A program made the position numbers and the translations under genes. DNA of 64,000 nucleotides from Gracilaria gracilis (Eukaryota; Rhodophyta; Florideophyceae; Gracilariales; Gracilariaceae), in NCBI GenBank assembly GCA_030374805.1, contig JARGSG010000053.1:266712-330711 (forward strand), read 5' to 3'. The notes below the pieces were generated by a model that was given only the letters and a program-made list of their open reading frames with translations, ran no database searches and was not told where the DNA came from. Of the stretch, positions 33,912 to 43,929 are shown piece by piece (position 1 is the stretch's first letter; every line of letters begins with the position of its first letter).

Positions 33912-35318
33912 CTACCAACGAAACAGTTTGCTAGCCATGTATATCTGGCGAATCAAGTAATCTTCGACTAATCGTTGCCATGAATTCTCGGCTCCAGTAC
34001 AAGCAGTGACAGAAACTTCCCCGAAATGAATGTCTTTGCTTAACAACAATCTATGGCTTGCCTGGTTCACAAGCGCCCGCTTGACGATACAAACACTTTT
34101 CGTCTCACAAAGCTGCTCGTACGACACAAGTTTGCCTCTGAGGAGGACAAGATGACCGCGAGTACCGCACGGAATTCCTCCCGACGGACACAACACTTCG
34201 GCTTCAATATGTTCGGCGTGAAGCATGGACTCATCATTGATCCCCATGCGGCGCAACCAAGAAACTTCAAGGCATACGTCTTCGTCATTTTCGACATCAT
34301 TTAGGGACGGCTTCGTCGTAGCCGAACCAGAGGGGCGCGATGACGTCTCAGAATCATCCACGCCATCATTTACCGTGCTCGGTGAAGACGTGGCAAGCGC
34401 TCCTTCTAGCGAGGGGCCTTCGCAATCGAAGAGGTCTTTAGCATTTGCCTGAATCTCAGCGATAACCCCTGCCTGTTCGTCAATCGTAGGTCCGCCTATC
34501 TGTGCTTCTGGGGAATATTTAAATGCTTGGTTTTTCTCATAGAATGCACCAGGGCTGACGGGACATTGCTCACCGCGGACTACTCGACTGACTGTGAAGC
34601 TGACAATGTCGCGAAAAGGCGCGCGGCGCAGAGCAAAACCGGTAACCGCTGCAACAGTTGTATTCGATGGGTTACACGTTGCGCAGAACTCGCCGTCAAC
34701 ACATTCTCTGACATTTGCTGAACATTCCTCGGCCACTATGTTCCCAATGCGTCGGAACGGACCTTGCAATGTAGGCTCGATATCATTTCCTTCCGCATCG
34801 GTCAAGGCAACGGAAACTTTCTCCCCGTTGCATTCCAACAGCTGCTCCGTTTGGCGATTAGCCGCCTCAAATGTCCCTTTCGGAAATGCACTCTGGAAAA
34901 ATTCGAACCCAAAAACGCTTGAAGTTACACGAATGGCGATGCCTGGAACAACAGACGATTGGAAGGTGTTAACCATGTGTACCTCAGAAGGCTCTGTATC
35001 AAATACAGTTGAAAGGATTGCAGATCCTGTGTTTCCATCTGTGGCATCGATTTCCGGTACATTGACATCAGCAAGCTTTGGGTCCTCTGGTATGGTTGGG
35101 AATAATTCGAGAACGACATCTGTTTCGCTGCAGGAGAACACCCATTTAACAACCTCTGCCTTAGTTCCCAATGGACAGTGAAACAAAAAGTAGGGCTGGC
35201 AATCGGAAGGTTCTTGTGCACACGATGTGAGTTCACATTCTGTGAATAGATTTGATAGGGCGGCCACAAACAGAGGGGCCAAGCTCACCAAGGCGACGGA
35301 GATGAGTACATTCGCCAT
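33912..35318 (-). CDS. Secreted protein with cysteine-containing C-terminal domain, family unknown
   Basis: 468 residues from the ATG at 35318. An in-frame ATG 87 bases upstream (35405) is less likely, because a TATA box (TATATAT on minus, about 35386-35394) lies between the two. From 35318 the protein starts MANVLISVALVSLAPLFVAAL, a signal peptide. The middle has several Cys pairs; a Ser/Asp-rich linker (about 310-350) leads to a C-terminal domain with ALVNQASHRLL, CPSGGIPCGTRGHLVLLRG and ACTGAENSWQRLVEDYL. I do not recognise the family. Extracellular or cell-wall location is inferred from the signal peptide. Confidence 0.75.
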   Translation of the reverse strand: MANVLISVALVSLAPLFVAALSNLFTECELTSCAQEPSDCQPYFLFHCPLGTKAEVVKWVFSCSETDVVLELFPTIPEDPKLADVNVPEIDATDGNTGSAILSTVFDTEPSEVHMVNTFQSSVVPGIAIRVTSSVFGFEFFQSAFPKGTFEAANRQTEQLLECNGEKVSVALTDAEGNDIEPTLQGPFRRIGNIVAEECSANVRECVDGEFCATCNPSNTTVAAVTGFALRRAPFRDIVSFTVSRVVRGEQCPVSPGAFYEKNQAFKYSPEAQIGGPTIDEQAGVIAEIQANAKDLFDCEGPSLEGALATSSPSTVNDGVDDSETSSRPSGSATTKPSLNDVENDEDVCLEVSWLRRMGINDESMLHAEHIEAEVLCPSGGIPCGTRGHLVLLRGKLVSYEQLCETKSVCIVKRALVNQASHRLLLSKDIHFGEVSVTACTGAENSWQRLVEDYLIRQIYMASKLFRW

Positions 35319-35383
35319 GTTGCAGAGGTGGAGTAGAGGGCTGGCTGGCTTGTCGAGCCAGTGAATGGGTGAAGGGAAAAGAG

Positions 35384-35395
35384 TAGATATATAGC
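35384..35395 (-). promoter_or_regulatory. TATA box deciding the start of the 468-residue protein
   Basis: Minus strand CTATATATC, about 65-75 bases before the ATG at 35318 and downstream of the ATG at 35405. If used, the longer start cannot be on the transcript. Confidence 0.55.
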
Positions 35396-35517
35396 AACTG
35401 CTCATGCGAATATCATGTGCCTAGCTAGAACGGAGAATACCATTATTCTTCTAGGCCCACTCGACAGGCGACACCACGTAGAGGAAGGAGAGCAAAGGTT
35501 ATGTGTCCAGATACGTT

Positions 35518-35587
35518 CTATGACGCACATTCACCTTCATAGGGCATGGGTAATGTTACGCTCTATGAAGGTGAATGGACGTCATAG
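35518..35587. repeat. 25-bp inverted repeat with 20-base loop
   Basis: The arms 35518-35542 and 35563-35587 match at 23 of 25 positions; both include ATTCACCTTCATAG or its complement. It could be a tiny palindromic element, a hairpin RNA or a protein-binding palindrome. No target duplication seen. Confidence 0.85.
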
Positions 35588-37077
35588 GGATGGTTTCTCT
35601 ACACAAAAAGGCATGCCTTACCTTCTCGCAGGAGAACAACATCCAAATGTAGGGCTCCGAATAGTGAAGAGTACAAGCGTGCAACCTTGAGAATTTGGTG
35701 TATCTATGGGCAAAACCAAGAATTCCCCGACATTGCTACCGCTCTGCTTGTTTGGTACTCGCATCAGCGGACTATTAAACGTCTTTAGTTCTTGAGAGAC
35801 TCCTCTTTTATTGCATATCGAGAGCGCCTGGAAACGAATTGCAGAGTGCCCACGGTATTTGCTTGTCGTGTTTGAAGAATGCAGAAACAACAGATCAGCA
35901 TACACGACACTAAATACGAGGTTTATTGTTGGGGAGTTTAGAGCTGTAAAGCGGATATTCTTAGATCTCAGGCCAACAAGAACGCAGAAAGGTGTCAAGA
36001 GCGGATCGAGATAGGTCGATATCTTCCATAAAAAGAACGATGGGTGCATAGCATAGGGTGTATAGCTCCCTACAGCTCACGCTCCAAAAGTAGGGCTTAA
36101 ACATGTGAACATGCACATGAGCTTTGAATTGCAGAACGTCAAACAAGTTTCTCGGAGGGTGACTACAACTGATAACATCATGTGAAAAATTTGAAATCGA
36201 CGTCATGCACCAATGCAGTTATAAAAATAAAAAGCTCCTCCAGAAGCCCAATCCGCGTGAGTAATGGTGAAGCTTTGTGATAGGCGTCACTTCACGGTCG
36301 ATGGCTGTACTACAAGTTTGGTGTTATAGCCTTGATTGTTCATCGCCGCAACGTGTATTGTTGCGAAGACGATACTGTAGGGCGATAGTCTAACCAATGT
36401 AGTTGATTTATTAACGGCTTCCTGGACAAATCTGTAGAGTTGCGAGCTTGTTCTTGGGTTCGGCACCTATGTAGCGCTTTGTGGTACCCATGTCACGCGC
36501 CGTAGGAGCAATGAGGTGGCGCTGGGACACATTGAACGCGCAAGGGTCTGTTTTGCAGAGCAGCAGAGCTTCCAAGCAGGTGCTTTCTCTGTGTCTGTGT
36601 CTTCCACAGTTGCGGAACAATAATGATCGCTCGGAGAGAAGGTGAATGCGGTGAAGAGCAAAATTTGTTCAACCTTGCAAACATGACATGCTGTTAGCCG
36701 TGTCAAATCTGCACACGTGGACGTGGAAATGGGATCTATGCTTTCTCCAGTACTGTAAAGCAACTCTACGTACGGGACGTACTGAAAAGCTGATATTGGG
36801 ATCGGGGCTATCGTGGATATCTACACTACACGTGTACGACGGTACTTCCAGGTAGGAAAACGTGGGGAATGCATCTCTTTCATAGATATCGTCAGTATCA
36901 ACTTGTGAGTTTCAGTGTCCGGTCCGTTGGATGCAATGTGTCACAACATCATGTCATGTTCTCAGCTATTGGACAGCCCGTTTTCCTCGAAAGTGGCCAT
37001 ATTATGAAACAAACGAACAGATTCGAGATTCTGAACGAGGTAAAAGGCAGCCGATCCTGCTCAACATGCTCCGGTAA

Positions 37078-37104
37078 GCATCATCAGCATCATCAGCATC
37101 ATCT
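37078..37104. repeat. CAT/CAGCAT microsatellite
   Basis: Imperfect GCATCATCA units in the leader of the SIR2 gene. Confidence 0.8.
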
Positions 37105-37136
37105 TCTTCCCACTCGCACACGCATCACCACTGACC

Positions 37137-38651
37137 ATGCCGTCCCCGCGCTCCCCATCCGCCAATTGCGGCCACGTCTTTCTCCTACGTTGTCGAAGCG
37201 AAGGATTAGCTGCCGACGCTCTCCTGGTCCCCAACGTCGCCGCCGTCCCCCCGCCCGTGCGCGCCGGCCCCGTGCGTGATGGCACCACGCACATCTTCGA
37301 GATGCCAACTCTTCCCACCGGCGACAACTCCGCCACCATTTCCGCCGCCGTAACCGCCGTCAACGCCTACTTCACGGCCGCCGCCGCCGCAGTGTCGTCC
37401 TCGGCGTTCGGCCGCGACCACCCGCTCTTGGCGCTCCCGCTCCTGGACGCCGGCAAGAAAGGCCGCCGCGAGGCCATACGCGATGAGGCCGCCTTCATTT
37501 CTGCTCTGCTTCCGCTCGCATACGAAGCCGCCGACAAGCATTCCGTCGATGTGGCATTGTGCACCGTGTCGCGCACCGCTTACGCCGTCATGCAACTCCG
37601 TCGTGACGTTTTGTGCCCGTTTGCATCAGGGCCGTTCTGGATGCTCTCACCGGATCGCCGTGCCGAAGCAAAGACTCTCGCTGACAAGGCGCGTGCGGGA
37701 TCGCTTTCCATTTTCTTTGGTGCCGGCGTGTCGTATCCCTCTGGGTTACCATCGTGGGGCGGCCTGCTGAAGCAGCTCGCCGTCACTGCCGGTTTCTCTG
37801 AACAGGAGCGCGAGGCTTTGGCTGATCTGGACTACCTCGACCAGCCCACGCTCATTGAGGAACGTATGGGTCGCGCCAAGTTCCGTCCGGCTATCGCTGA
37901 TGCTGTGTCTGGCGGTCACTTTACCCCGGCGCACGCGCTTCTGGCCGAGCTGAGAGTGCCAGTGGCTACCACCAATTACGACGGGCTCTTCGAACAAGCG
38001 GCGGTCGGAGGGCAGGTGCAACGATTGCCTTGGGACTCTTTCGCAGTTTCGGAGGCGTCTCGTCGGCGTGAGGGGCGCTTCATCACCAAGTTGCACGGCT
38101 GTGTTAGCCACCCTAACTCCATTGTGCTCACTCGCCGCGACTACATGCGCTACGGTGACAAACGACAGGCGCTGCGCGGCACGGTACACGACATGCTACT
38201 CACCACACATGTTGTGTTTGTGGGCTTCTCCATGACTGATGAGAATCTCCATCTCATCATCGATGAGGCTCGCGAGTGTCTGGAAGGCAAGTCGGGCAAG
38301 GATCCGGTCGGTGTGTTTGGCACCATTCTGTCGCTGCGAGAAAACGAAATGTTCCGTAAACTGTGGGACCAGGATTTCAACGTGGTCACGTTCGGCAAGT
38401 CATGGGCCGACCAACCTGCATGGTATCACGACTGCTTTTTGGACTGTGTGGGTGCCAACATGGCGAGCGCGCGAGAGACAGTGTCATTCGTGCTGGACAA
38501 CAACTTTGAGGACCTTCTTTCGCCAGTCGCGAAGCGCATCAAGCACGCGCTGCGCCCCTTGTTGGACATGGCCAAGGAGGATAAAGTGAAGGAGAACCCG
38601 GCATGGGAGAACATTGAGGCACTGCTGTCCAAACTTGGGGCCGACGTGTGA
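37137..38651 (+). CDS. SIR2-domain protein (bacterial-type NADase-like) with N-terminal macro-like domain
   Basis: 504 residues, intronless. Residues ~190-400 form a SIR2_2-type domain: FFGAGVSYPSG (193-203, nucleotide-binding), TTNYDGLFEQ (278-287), KLHG with H320 as candidate catalytic His, and VGFSMTDEN (362-370). In bacteria, SIR2 domains of this kind often hydrolyse NAD in anti-phage defence. Residues ~10-155 (ADALLVPN, LLALPLLDAG, SVDVALCTVSRTAYAVMQ) resemble the macro-like N-terminal domain of bacterial SIR2 proteins; that link is from memory. No signal peptide. The start is in a GACCATGC context. The gene is richer in GC, with more GC-ending codons, than its flanks. Classical sirtuin zinc cysteines are absent, so a deacetylase role is unlikely. 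Confidence 0.82.
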   Translation: MPSPRSPSANCGHVFLLRCRSEGLAADALLVPNVAAVPPPVRAGPVRDGTTHIFEMPTLPTGDNSATISAAVTAVNAYFTAAAAAVSSSAFGRDHPLLALPLLDAGKKGRREAIRDEAAFISALLPLAYEAADKHSVDVALCTVSRTAYAVMQLRRDVLCPFASGPFWMLSPDRRAEAKTLADKARAGSLSIFFGAGVSYPSGLPSWGGLLKQLAVTAGFSEQEREALADLDYLDQPTLIEERMGRAKFRPAIADAVSGGHFTPAHALLAELRVPVATTNYDGLFEQAAVGGQVQRLPWDSFAVSEASRRREGRFITKLHGCVSHPNSIVLTRRDYMRYGDKRQALRGTVHDMLLTTHVVFVGFSMTDENLHLIIDEARECLEGKSGKDPVGVFGTILSLRENEMFRKLWDQDFNVVTFGKSWADQPAWYHDCFLDCVGANMASARETVSFVLDNNFEDLLSPVAKRIKHALRPLLDMAKEDKVKENPAWENIEALLSKLGADV

Positions 38652-38952
38652 GGCAGGGATCGGCAAGTTTTGTCAAGAGCCTTTGTGAAGGATTGTTCCG
38701 CGAAAAACCTGGACAAGATCATCTTCGCAGGGCTGATGGTCTGCGTCATTGACGCAAGACCTGGGGGCGTATTTTTACTAGCTCAAGTGGCAAAATTTAT
38801 GGTTTATGTAAAGATGCAAAGTTCTCGGGATCAAAACTGCACTTTTGTTTCTGGAATTATCTCATTGGGAAACGCTACCGTTGTACAAGGGTAGCATGTT
38901 AGTATATGTTAGGTCCACCGACGAGATCTACACCCACACAGGCTGAATACGT
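38652..38952. other. Spacer between convergent genes
   Basis: 301 bases between the stops of the SIR2 and peroxidase genes; holds both 3' ends. No terminator signal could be assigned. Confidence 0.5.
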
Positions 38953-40668
38953 CTAAGTACGGAAGACATTGCCGGAGGGTACGTCAGCACCTCTGATGTT
39001 TGTCGTGCGGCGCAATATGCGACGGAAGATGGCTCGACGCACGAAGACGTCCTGATTGATCTGTGGAAGTGCCTCCAGCACCTGCTGAGGAATCTGGTTA
39101 TGACGGTCGTTGTCGAGGTAGAAGAACCTATCACCATCCCGAAGACGAGTGAATTCTGTCATCCACAGCTGCTCGTTCGTGCGACCCAGACCAACATCGC
39201 CGCGCTTGTTTTCCGCCATCAGTCCCACCCAGGCCTCTACGTTGTCGACGGTGCCGTAAGCTTGTCTCAGCTTCTGGCGGACGGCAGGATCAGATGAGAT
39301 TTGTGCAAAAGAGTTGGCCGGAGAGCCAAGGAAGAAGCGGCGAAGCTCGTTGAATCTCGGCACGTTGTGGTCGCGACTCCTCTGCAGGTTGAGCGCGATA
39401 AGATCGAAGCCTTCCACGTTGTCCACATTGGTGAACAGGAAGTTGCGCAACGCGTCTACCACAAGCAAGTCCACCTCCTGTGCGCGAGTTTGAGCTGCAC
39501 CCCGCAAGAAGTTTTCAATGTCGCCCGTGGCCAGGTTGCTGTCGCGGAAGAACATCTCCGCCATGGTGATCAGCGGAAGTATGTTCCCGTTTTCGTCGAT
39601 ACGGCTCACGCCGTTACCAACCATAGTGTGGCCCAGACGGAAGCCAGCAGTGGTGAACTCAATACTGATGGTCGGGTCCACATTCGGTTTGTAGCCCGTG
39701 TAAGGCGGCATGCGGCGGCCCATAATGGCCGGTATCCATTCCTCGTAGATAATCTTCTGGTACTGGGCGATGTTGACTGCGCGAGCGGCTTGGAACATAC
39801 TCTCGGCATCCATGTCGGGCAGCGCGTCCTCCAGCAAGTCGCAGATGTTGTTATGCTCACGAAGGAAGATTGTATGAATAGTTGTGAGCATGGGGTGTTC
39901 GTTCACTCGCGTGTCGCCGGCGATATAGAACGAAGCGGTCGTACTCGGGGTGTTGACGAGGTCATCGGTGTTGAACGGTAGGTTGTTTCCCTCGGAGGTC
40001 TTGAGGCGACAGGAGTTGGGCACCCTGAGGAAGGTGTTGCGATTCTGGTTGACGCCGTACACGGTAGAAAGGTCAAGCGCAGAAGAGAGAATTGTGACGG
40101 CACGCTCTGTCGTGGAAGCAGTGTTGACGATAGCTCGGTCGGATCGACTGAAGTGCAGCGAATTCACTCGGAGAGTTGGATCGTCTTCTGGCACCTCGAT
40201 GTCGACCTCCGTGTCAGATTCCGTCGCCAACGCGAAGTCGTGATCGATGAACTGACCGAAGAACACAAACAACTCGCTCAGACCACGCGAGTTTTGGGTG
40301 GTGGCGGTCTGACTTGCGACGATGTTGGAAATCTCACGAGGACTCAAGAGTCCGTCGTCGTTGAAGGTTCTGGAGTCGACACCGAGATAGCTGAACTGTG
40401 CGCGACGAGCTTCACCCAAGCTAGAGTCCACCAATGAAGTGCAACTGCCGTTGAGGGTGCGTACGGTGATGGCGGAGCAAACTTCATCGACGGGGGCTGC
40501 GGCGCCCGGGCCGGAAGACAAGGAGAATGCAGCCCGGCGGGGAGAGCGGTTATCTCTACGCGGCAATGGACTGAAGGCGTGTGAGTCGCGGCCCTTTGAG
40601 GTGGGCGCCTGGGCAGCGGCGATGGAGAAGAGCGCGAGAAGGAGAAGGGCGAGGGTGAAGGACTTCAT
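38953..40668 (-). CDS. Secreted animal-type haem peroxidase
   Basis: 571 residues, intronless, about the length of peroxinectin-type enzymes. Signal peptide at 1-20 (LALLLLALFSIAAAQ). Landmarks of the animal haem peroxidase fold: FFGQFIDHDF with distal H143 and the adjacent calcium-type Asp, GDTRVNEHPML with catalytic R254 and haem-linking E257 (as in myeloperoxidase), LREHNNIC, FRLGHTMV with proximal H347, and LQRSRDHNVPRFNE near 430. Expected reaction: oxidation of halides or phenolics with hydrogen peroxide outside the cell, in wall chemistry or defence. A minus-strand TATAAAA lies at about 40753-40759, some 90 bases upstream. All catalytic residues are present. Confidence 0.92.
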   Translation of the reverse strand: MKSFTLALLLLALFSIAAAQAPTSKGRDSHAFSPLPRRDNRSPRRAAFSLSSGPGAAAPVDEVCSAITVRTLNGSCTSLVDSSLGEARRAQFSYLGVDSRTFNDDGLLSPREISNIVASQTATTQNSRGLSELFVFFGQFIDHDFALATESDTEVDIEVPEDDPTLRVNSLHFSRSDRAIVNTASTTERAVTILSSALDLSTVYGVNQNRNTFLRVPNSCRLKTSEGNNLPFNTDDLVNTPSTTASFYIAGDTRVNEHPMLTTIHTIFLREHNNICDLLEDALPDMDAESMFQAARAVNIAQYQKIIYEEWIPAIMGRRMPPYTGYKPNVDPTISIEFTTAGFRLGHTMVGNGVSRIDENGNILPLITMAEMFFRDSNLATGDIENFLRGAAQTRAQEVDLLVVDALRNFLFTNVDNVEGFDLIALNLQRSRDHNVPRFNELRRFFLGSPANSFAQISSDPAVRQKLRQAYGTVDNVEAWVGLMAENKRGDVGLGRTNEQLWMTEFTRLRDGDRFFYLDNDRHNQIPQQVLEALPQINQDVFVRRAIFRRILRRTTNIRGADVPSGNVFRT

Positions 40669-40750
40669 GGTTAGGAATGTTGTTGGGGCTGTAAGAAGTT
40701 AGTTGGGTGAGTGAGGAGGATAGGAAGCTTCGATGGTAGAGAGCGAGGGC

Positions 40751-40761
40751 GGTTTTATACT
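40751..40761 (-). promoter_or_regulatory. TATA box of the peroxidase gene
   Basis: Minus strand AGTATAAAAC, about 85-92 bases before the ATG at 40668; spacing fits a short leader. Confidence 0.5.
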
Positions 40762-42145
40762 GTGGGATCGGGGTGCAACAAGGAGACAACTTTGGGGGTT
40801 TGAAAACCTGACGGGGAAGGGTTTGGGGAGCAGAGTTGCTGCCACGAACGTGATGATGAGATATGGGGTGGCAAAAGGGCTGCTGTTGATGATAGGATAG
40901 TGTTGATACTGGAAACGGCATCAGAGATTACGGGATTGCTGACCAAGGCCAGAGATACAAACCGGTACGCATTGTTACGAGACTGCCAGACTGGCACGAG
41001 GTGCACATACAAGATATGTGATACAGCCATAGCTTACGTTAACAAGTGGAGATTCGAGTTCAGCCCGGAGAGCATAAGGATTGCATCAAAGGAATGTACA
41101 AGGAAAGGAGTGGCGTGGGGGATAGAGGGTCTGACCAGACAAATAACGAGGGTTTACGTTGTGATGAGGGCGTATTGATCATTGGTGGAAGGACAACAAT
41201 GCTTAGCCTCGGTAGTTGGATGGATCGCGAGTTTTGAGAGCTTCGAAAGCCACGTGTGCCGCCGAGATGGCGATTGGCGGAAGAAATGAGCAGGCATGCG
41301 AAAAACCAGAATGATTTCGTGACATCTCAACAAAAAAAGCAACGTCAGAGTTTGTCGCGAACGACGTGGCACTTGTGGCACAATCACACAAGTGAGCGAA
41401 TGCAACAAAACGGCTGTATGGAATCCTCGTGTGCACTGTAATTGTATGTTGCCCTCCTGCCTCGTCAGGGCTCGAGTAGAACAAGAATGCTTCCAAGGCT
41501 GACAGTAGCCTCTTTTGAAAGTATGCAAAGCTCATTGATCTACAGATAGTACATTATCCGTTGCTCCTTCCGTAATGGTTGTTTGCGAGGGAATGCGAGC
41601 ATGGGGCGGCGTGAAGGGACGACTTTATCTTGCAGGGGAGCGGCAAGGACGAATCTACTCGATGGTTTTGAGCAAAGTTCTTGATGAGCCGTTTGGTGGC
41701 GGGCGCATCTAGATACCTGTACAACTGTACAGCGCGTACAGCGCAAACAGTATTGCCACGCGTACACGCATACGAGCCAATGAGGTTGGAAGTTGTACGC
41801 GTCTGCCACGCAATCACGTTGCACAACGTTTGAGGCCGACGGACCAAATTCTGGAAACGATCATTCCCTGTATGTCGAATCCGATTCGAATAGCTCAGGC
41901 AAAAGTGCATACACGTAGTGTTTCGGTTCGGTAGTGGCGAAGGCAATCTTCATTTGTACGATAAGGTTATCACACGATAAAGTGGTGTTGCTGAACACAT
42001 ACACGCAAAGCAGGGCAACCATATGTCACAACAGCAGCGCAAGATCAAACATGTTTTACTCCGACTAGCAACTAGAGCTCAGCGCCAGACGGAAGCGGCT
42101 CAGCAGCACAACAAGCAAGCAGCCGTTCAGCACACAGCCACGCCA
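40762..42145. other. Intergenic
   Basis: Minus frames at 41154-41535 and 41540-41946 overlap one another in different phases and show no domain. Nothing else recognised. Confidence 0.4.
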
Positions 42146-42442
42146 TCACTTGGACTTGGAAGAGCCACCCGGCGCGGTGTAGTACCCCTGACCAGACGGG
42201 CTGTTGTAGTACGTGGAGCCATTATCATTGGCGTAATAGTAGCTGCCGTTAGAGTTGCTGTAGTGGTACGAAGAACCCGAGCTAGAGTTGGTACCTCCCG
42301 GCGTGCAGTAATGGTTTCCCTGGCTGTTCACGCCGGACGAGCCGCCAGAAGAGCCGCCAGAAGAGCCGCCAGAAGAGCCGCCAGAAGAGCCGCCAGACGA
42401 AGCGTTGGACGGCGCGGCGTTACCCGTGTTGGACGACGACAT
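42146..42442 (-). CDS. Small Gly/Ser-repeat and Tyr-rich protein
   Basis: 98 residues. Residues 16-36 are GGSS repeats. The C-terminal half has NSQGNHYC followed by SYHYSNSNGSYYYANDN and GSTYYNS, an S-Y/N-G-S-x-Y-Y pattern I remember from small conserved fungal proteins of unknown function. No signal peptide. The clean start (MSSSNTGN) and end and the strong motif favour a real gene despite its size. Confidence 0.7.
   Translation of the reverse strand: MSSSNTGNAAPSNASSGGSSGGSSGGSSGGSSGGSSGVNSQGNHYCTPGGTNSSSGSSYHYSNSNGSYYYANDNGSTYYNSPSGQGYYTAPGGSSKSK
42337..42397. repeat. 12-bp coding tandem repeat (GGSS)
   Basis: About five copies of AGAAGAGCCGCC inside the small gene; the period is a multiple of three, so copy changes keep the frame. 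Confidence 0.9.
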
Positions 42443-43260
42443 GGTGATTCAGAAAGAAAGCGAAGGTATTGACGGTGGAGACAGCGGCAGAGACGGTCGG
42501 GTTCGAGTGGGCAGGATGGGTGGATCAACAGCGTGTAGGGTGTACCGTTGGTAGCTGCTCCGCGATCAGCGCGCTTTTATACGCGTGAGTCGGCGCGTCG
42601 GCGCGATCGGCCGTACGACCGGCAAGCACGATCTGCTCGCCTTTGCGAAGCCAGCCGCGTTCCATCGCCAGCGCAACGTGCACAGTCGCATCTATCTACT
42701 AGCCTCCTGAATTTTTATCACCAAACACCGTAACTCCCATCTGATAGATGGGAGTTCTGACTTCACCTGGCAGGACCAGCGCGCCGATCGCGATCGGCGT
42801 GCGTTTGCCCTAACCGCCCATATCGTCGAGCGCGCGTGGAAGGCGCTCATTGGGCACGGCGCGTGGCGCACCAACCTCGCCCAACGCACATTCGTACGTA
42901 ACGTTAGCCTTACAGCGCAGCGCTGTATGTGCGAGTCCATCACAGCCGCGGCTCGATACCTCTTACAGTGCTTCTCGCGCTTTCAAGGCTCACGTGGAAC
43001 GAATACGTGTGAAGCTTGCCAGCTGTACCACGCGTACGACGTTGTCGTTGCTGCATACCTGCAACGTCACTTGCCCATTTGCGTTTTCCGCCACCAACGG
43101 CGAGTGCGTCCCAAATTGGGACCCCCAGTCACACTCTGCTTATCCTTTAAACGTTGGCGCCTTTTAAAGTATTCGTGTTCTACATAAGTCCTGGGCCCAA
43201 CCGAACATATGTTTTCGTATAATGAACAAACCTTCGAGTGCTAGTTTGGAGTTAAGAGAC
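42443..43260. other. GC-rich intergenic with palindromes
   Basis: Holds a perfect 11-base-arm hairpin (42732-42756, AACTCCCATCT, loop GAT) and a perfect 18-base palindrome (42782-42799, CGCCGATCG/CGATCGGCG). The plus frame at 42850-43167 shows nothing recognisable. Confidence 0.5.
42732..42756. repeat. Perfect hairpin, 11-bp arms
   Basis: AACTCCCATCT, GAT loop, AGATGGGAGTT. Could be a terminator-like or protein-binding palindrome; no neighbour decides. Confidence 0.85.
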
Positions 43261-43929
43261 TCAGATCTTGATACTTTCTTGGTCTAATTTTGTTTTGTAC
43301 GTATCACATATGCCATTGGTTCTGGATGACAAACACAGTCTATGGCATTTTGCACACAAGGATTTGTTGCCGACGGATATCGGAGGCAGAGAGAGCACAG
43401 CGGTCTTTAGCTTTCGTATATATCTCGGGATAGTGTTTCTACCGATATCATACTCAAGACACATGCAACTTGGCAAACCAATAAAGCAAGGAAAATGAGC
43501 ACACTATCGGGCATGGTTGCATGCACCAGAATAAGGCCAAGCTGGAACAGATCGCACACAAACACTATAAACAAGTTCCCTAATGATGAGCTCGAGATGG
43601 AGGTTCTCCATTGACGACGCCCAACAGTAGGTTTACAAAGCTGCCAATGCTATCAGACACATGTTTATGGTGATCAGAACATCAATGGCCAAGTCGGACA
43701 AAGCCAAGTTCACCATGTACATGGAAGTTGGTATCAACTTGAACCAGTGGTTACTCCAGAAAAATCGAGACCCAAAGTCGTCCGATTCCCGCCAATCTTT
43801 CCACACGTGGCCGGCACGTGCATCATAGATATGTACAGAAACCTTCCCAACCGCCTCCGTTAAACCGCCACCGCGCCAAGCACTTCGCGCGCAACCTCCT
43901 CGTGCTCTCGCAAGGTGCTCACTCCCCAT
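43261..43929 (-). pseudogene. Possible GPCR-like fragment
   Basis: One minus frame, broken by two stops (43633 and about 43515), reads IPTSMYMVNLALSDLAIDVL near 43690-43750. That resembles transmembrane helix 2 of rhodopsin-class receptors (NLAxSDL), followed by more hydrophobic sequence. The rest does not align convincingly. It may be chance or a decayed receptor. Confidence 0.3.

Larger units (their letters stand above)
35406..37136. other. Intergenic between divergent genes
   Basis: No gene recognised. It holds the hairpin at 35518-35587 and a CAT/CAG-rich stretch just before the SIR2 gene. Minus frames at 35618-36049 and 36467-36763 lack supporting features. Confidence 0.4.

Noticed and set aside
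37206-37595. Gly-rich minus frame of 129 codons opposite the SIR2 gene
   Set aside because: Low-complexity shadow of GC-rich codons on the coding strand.
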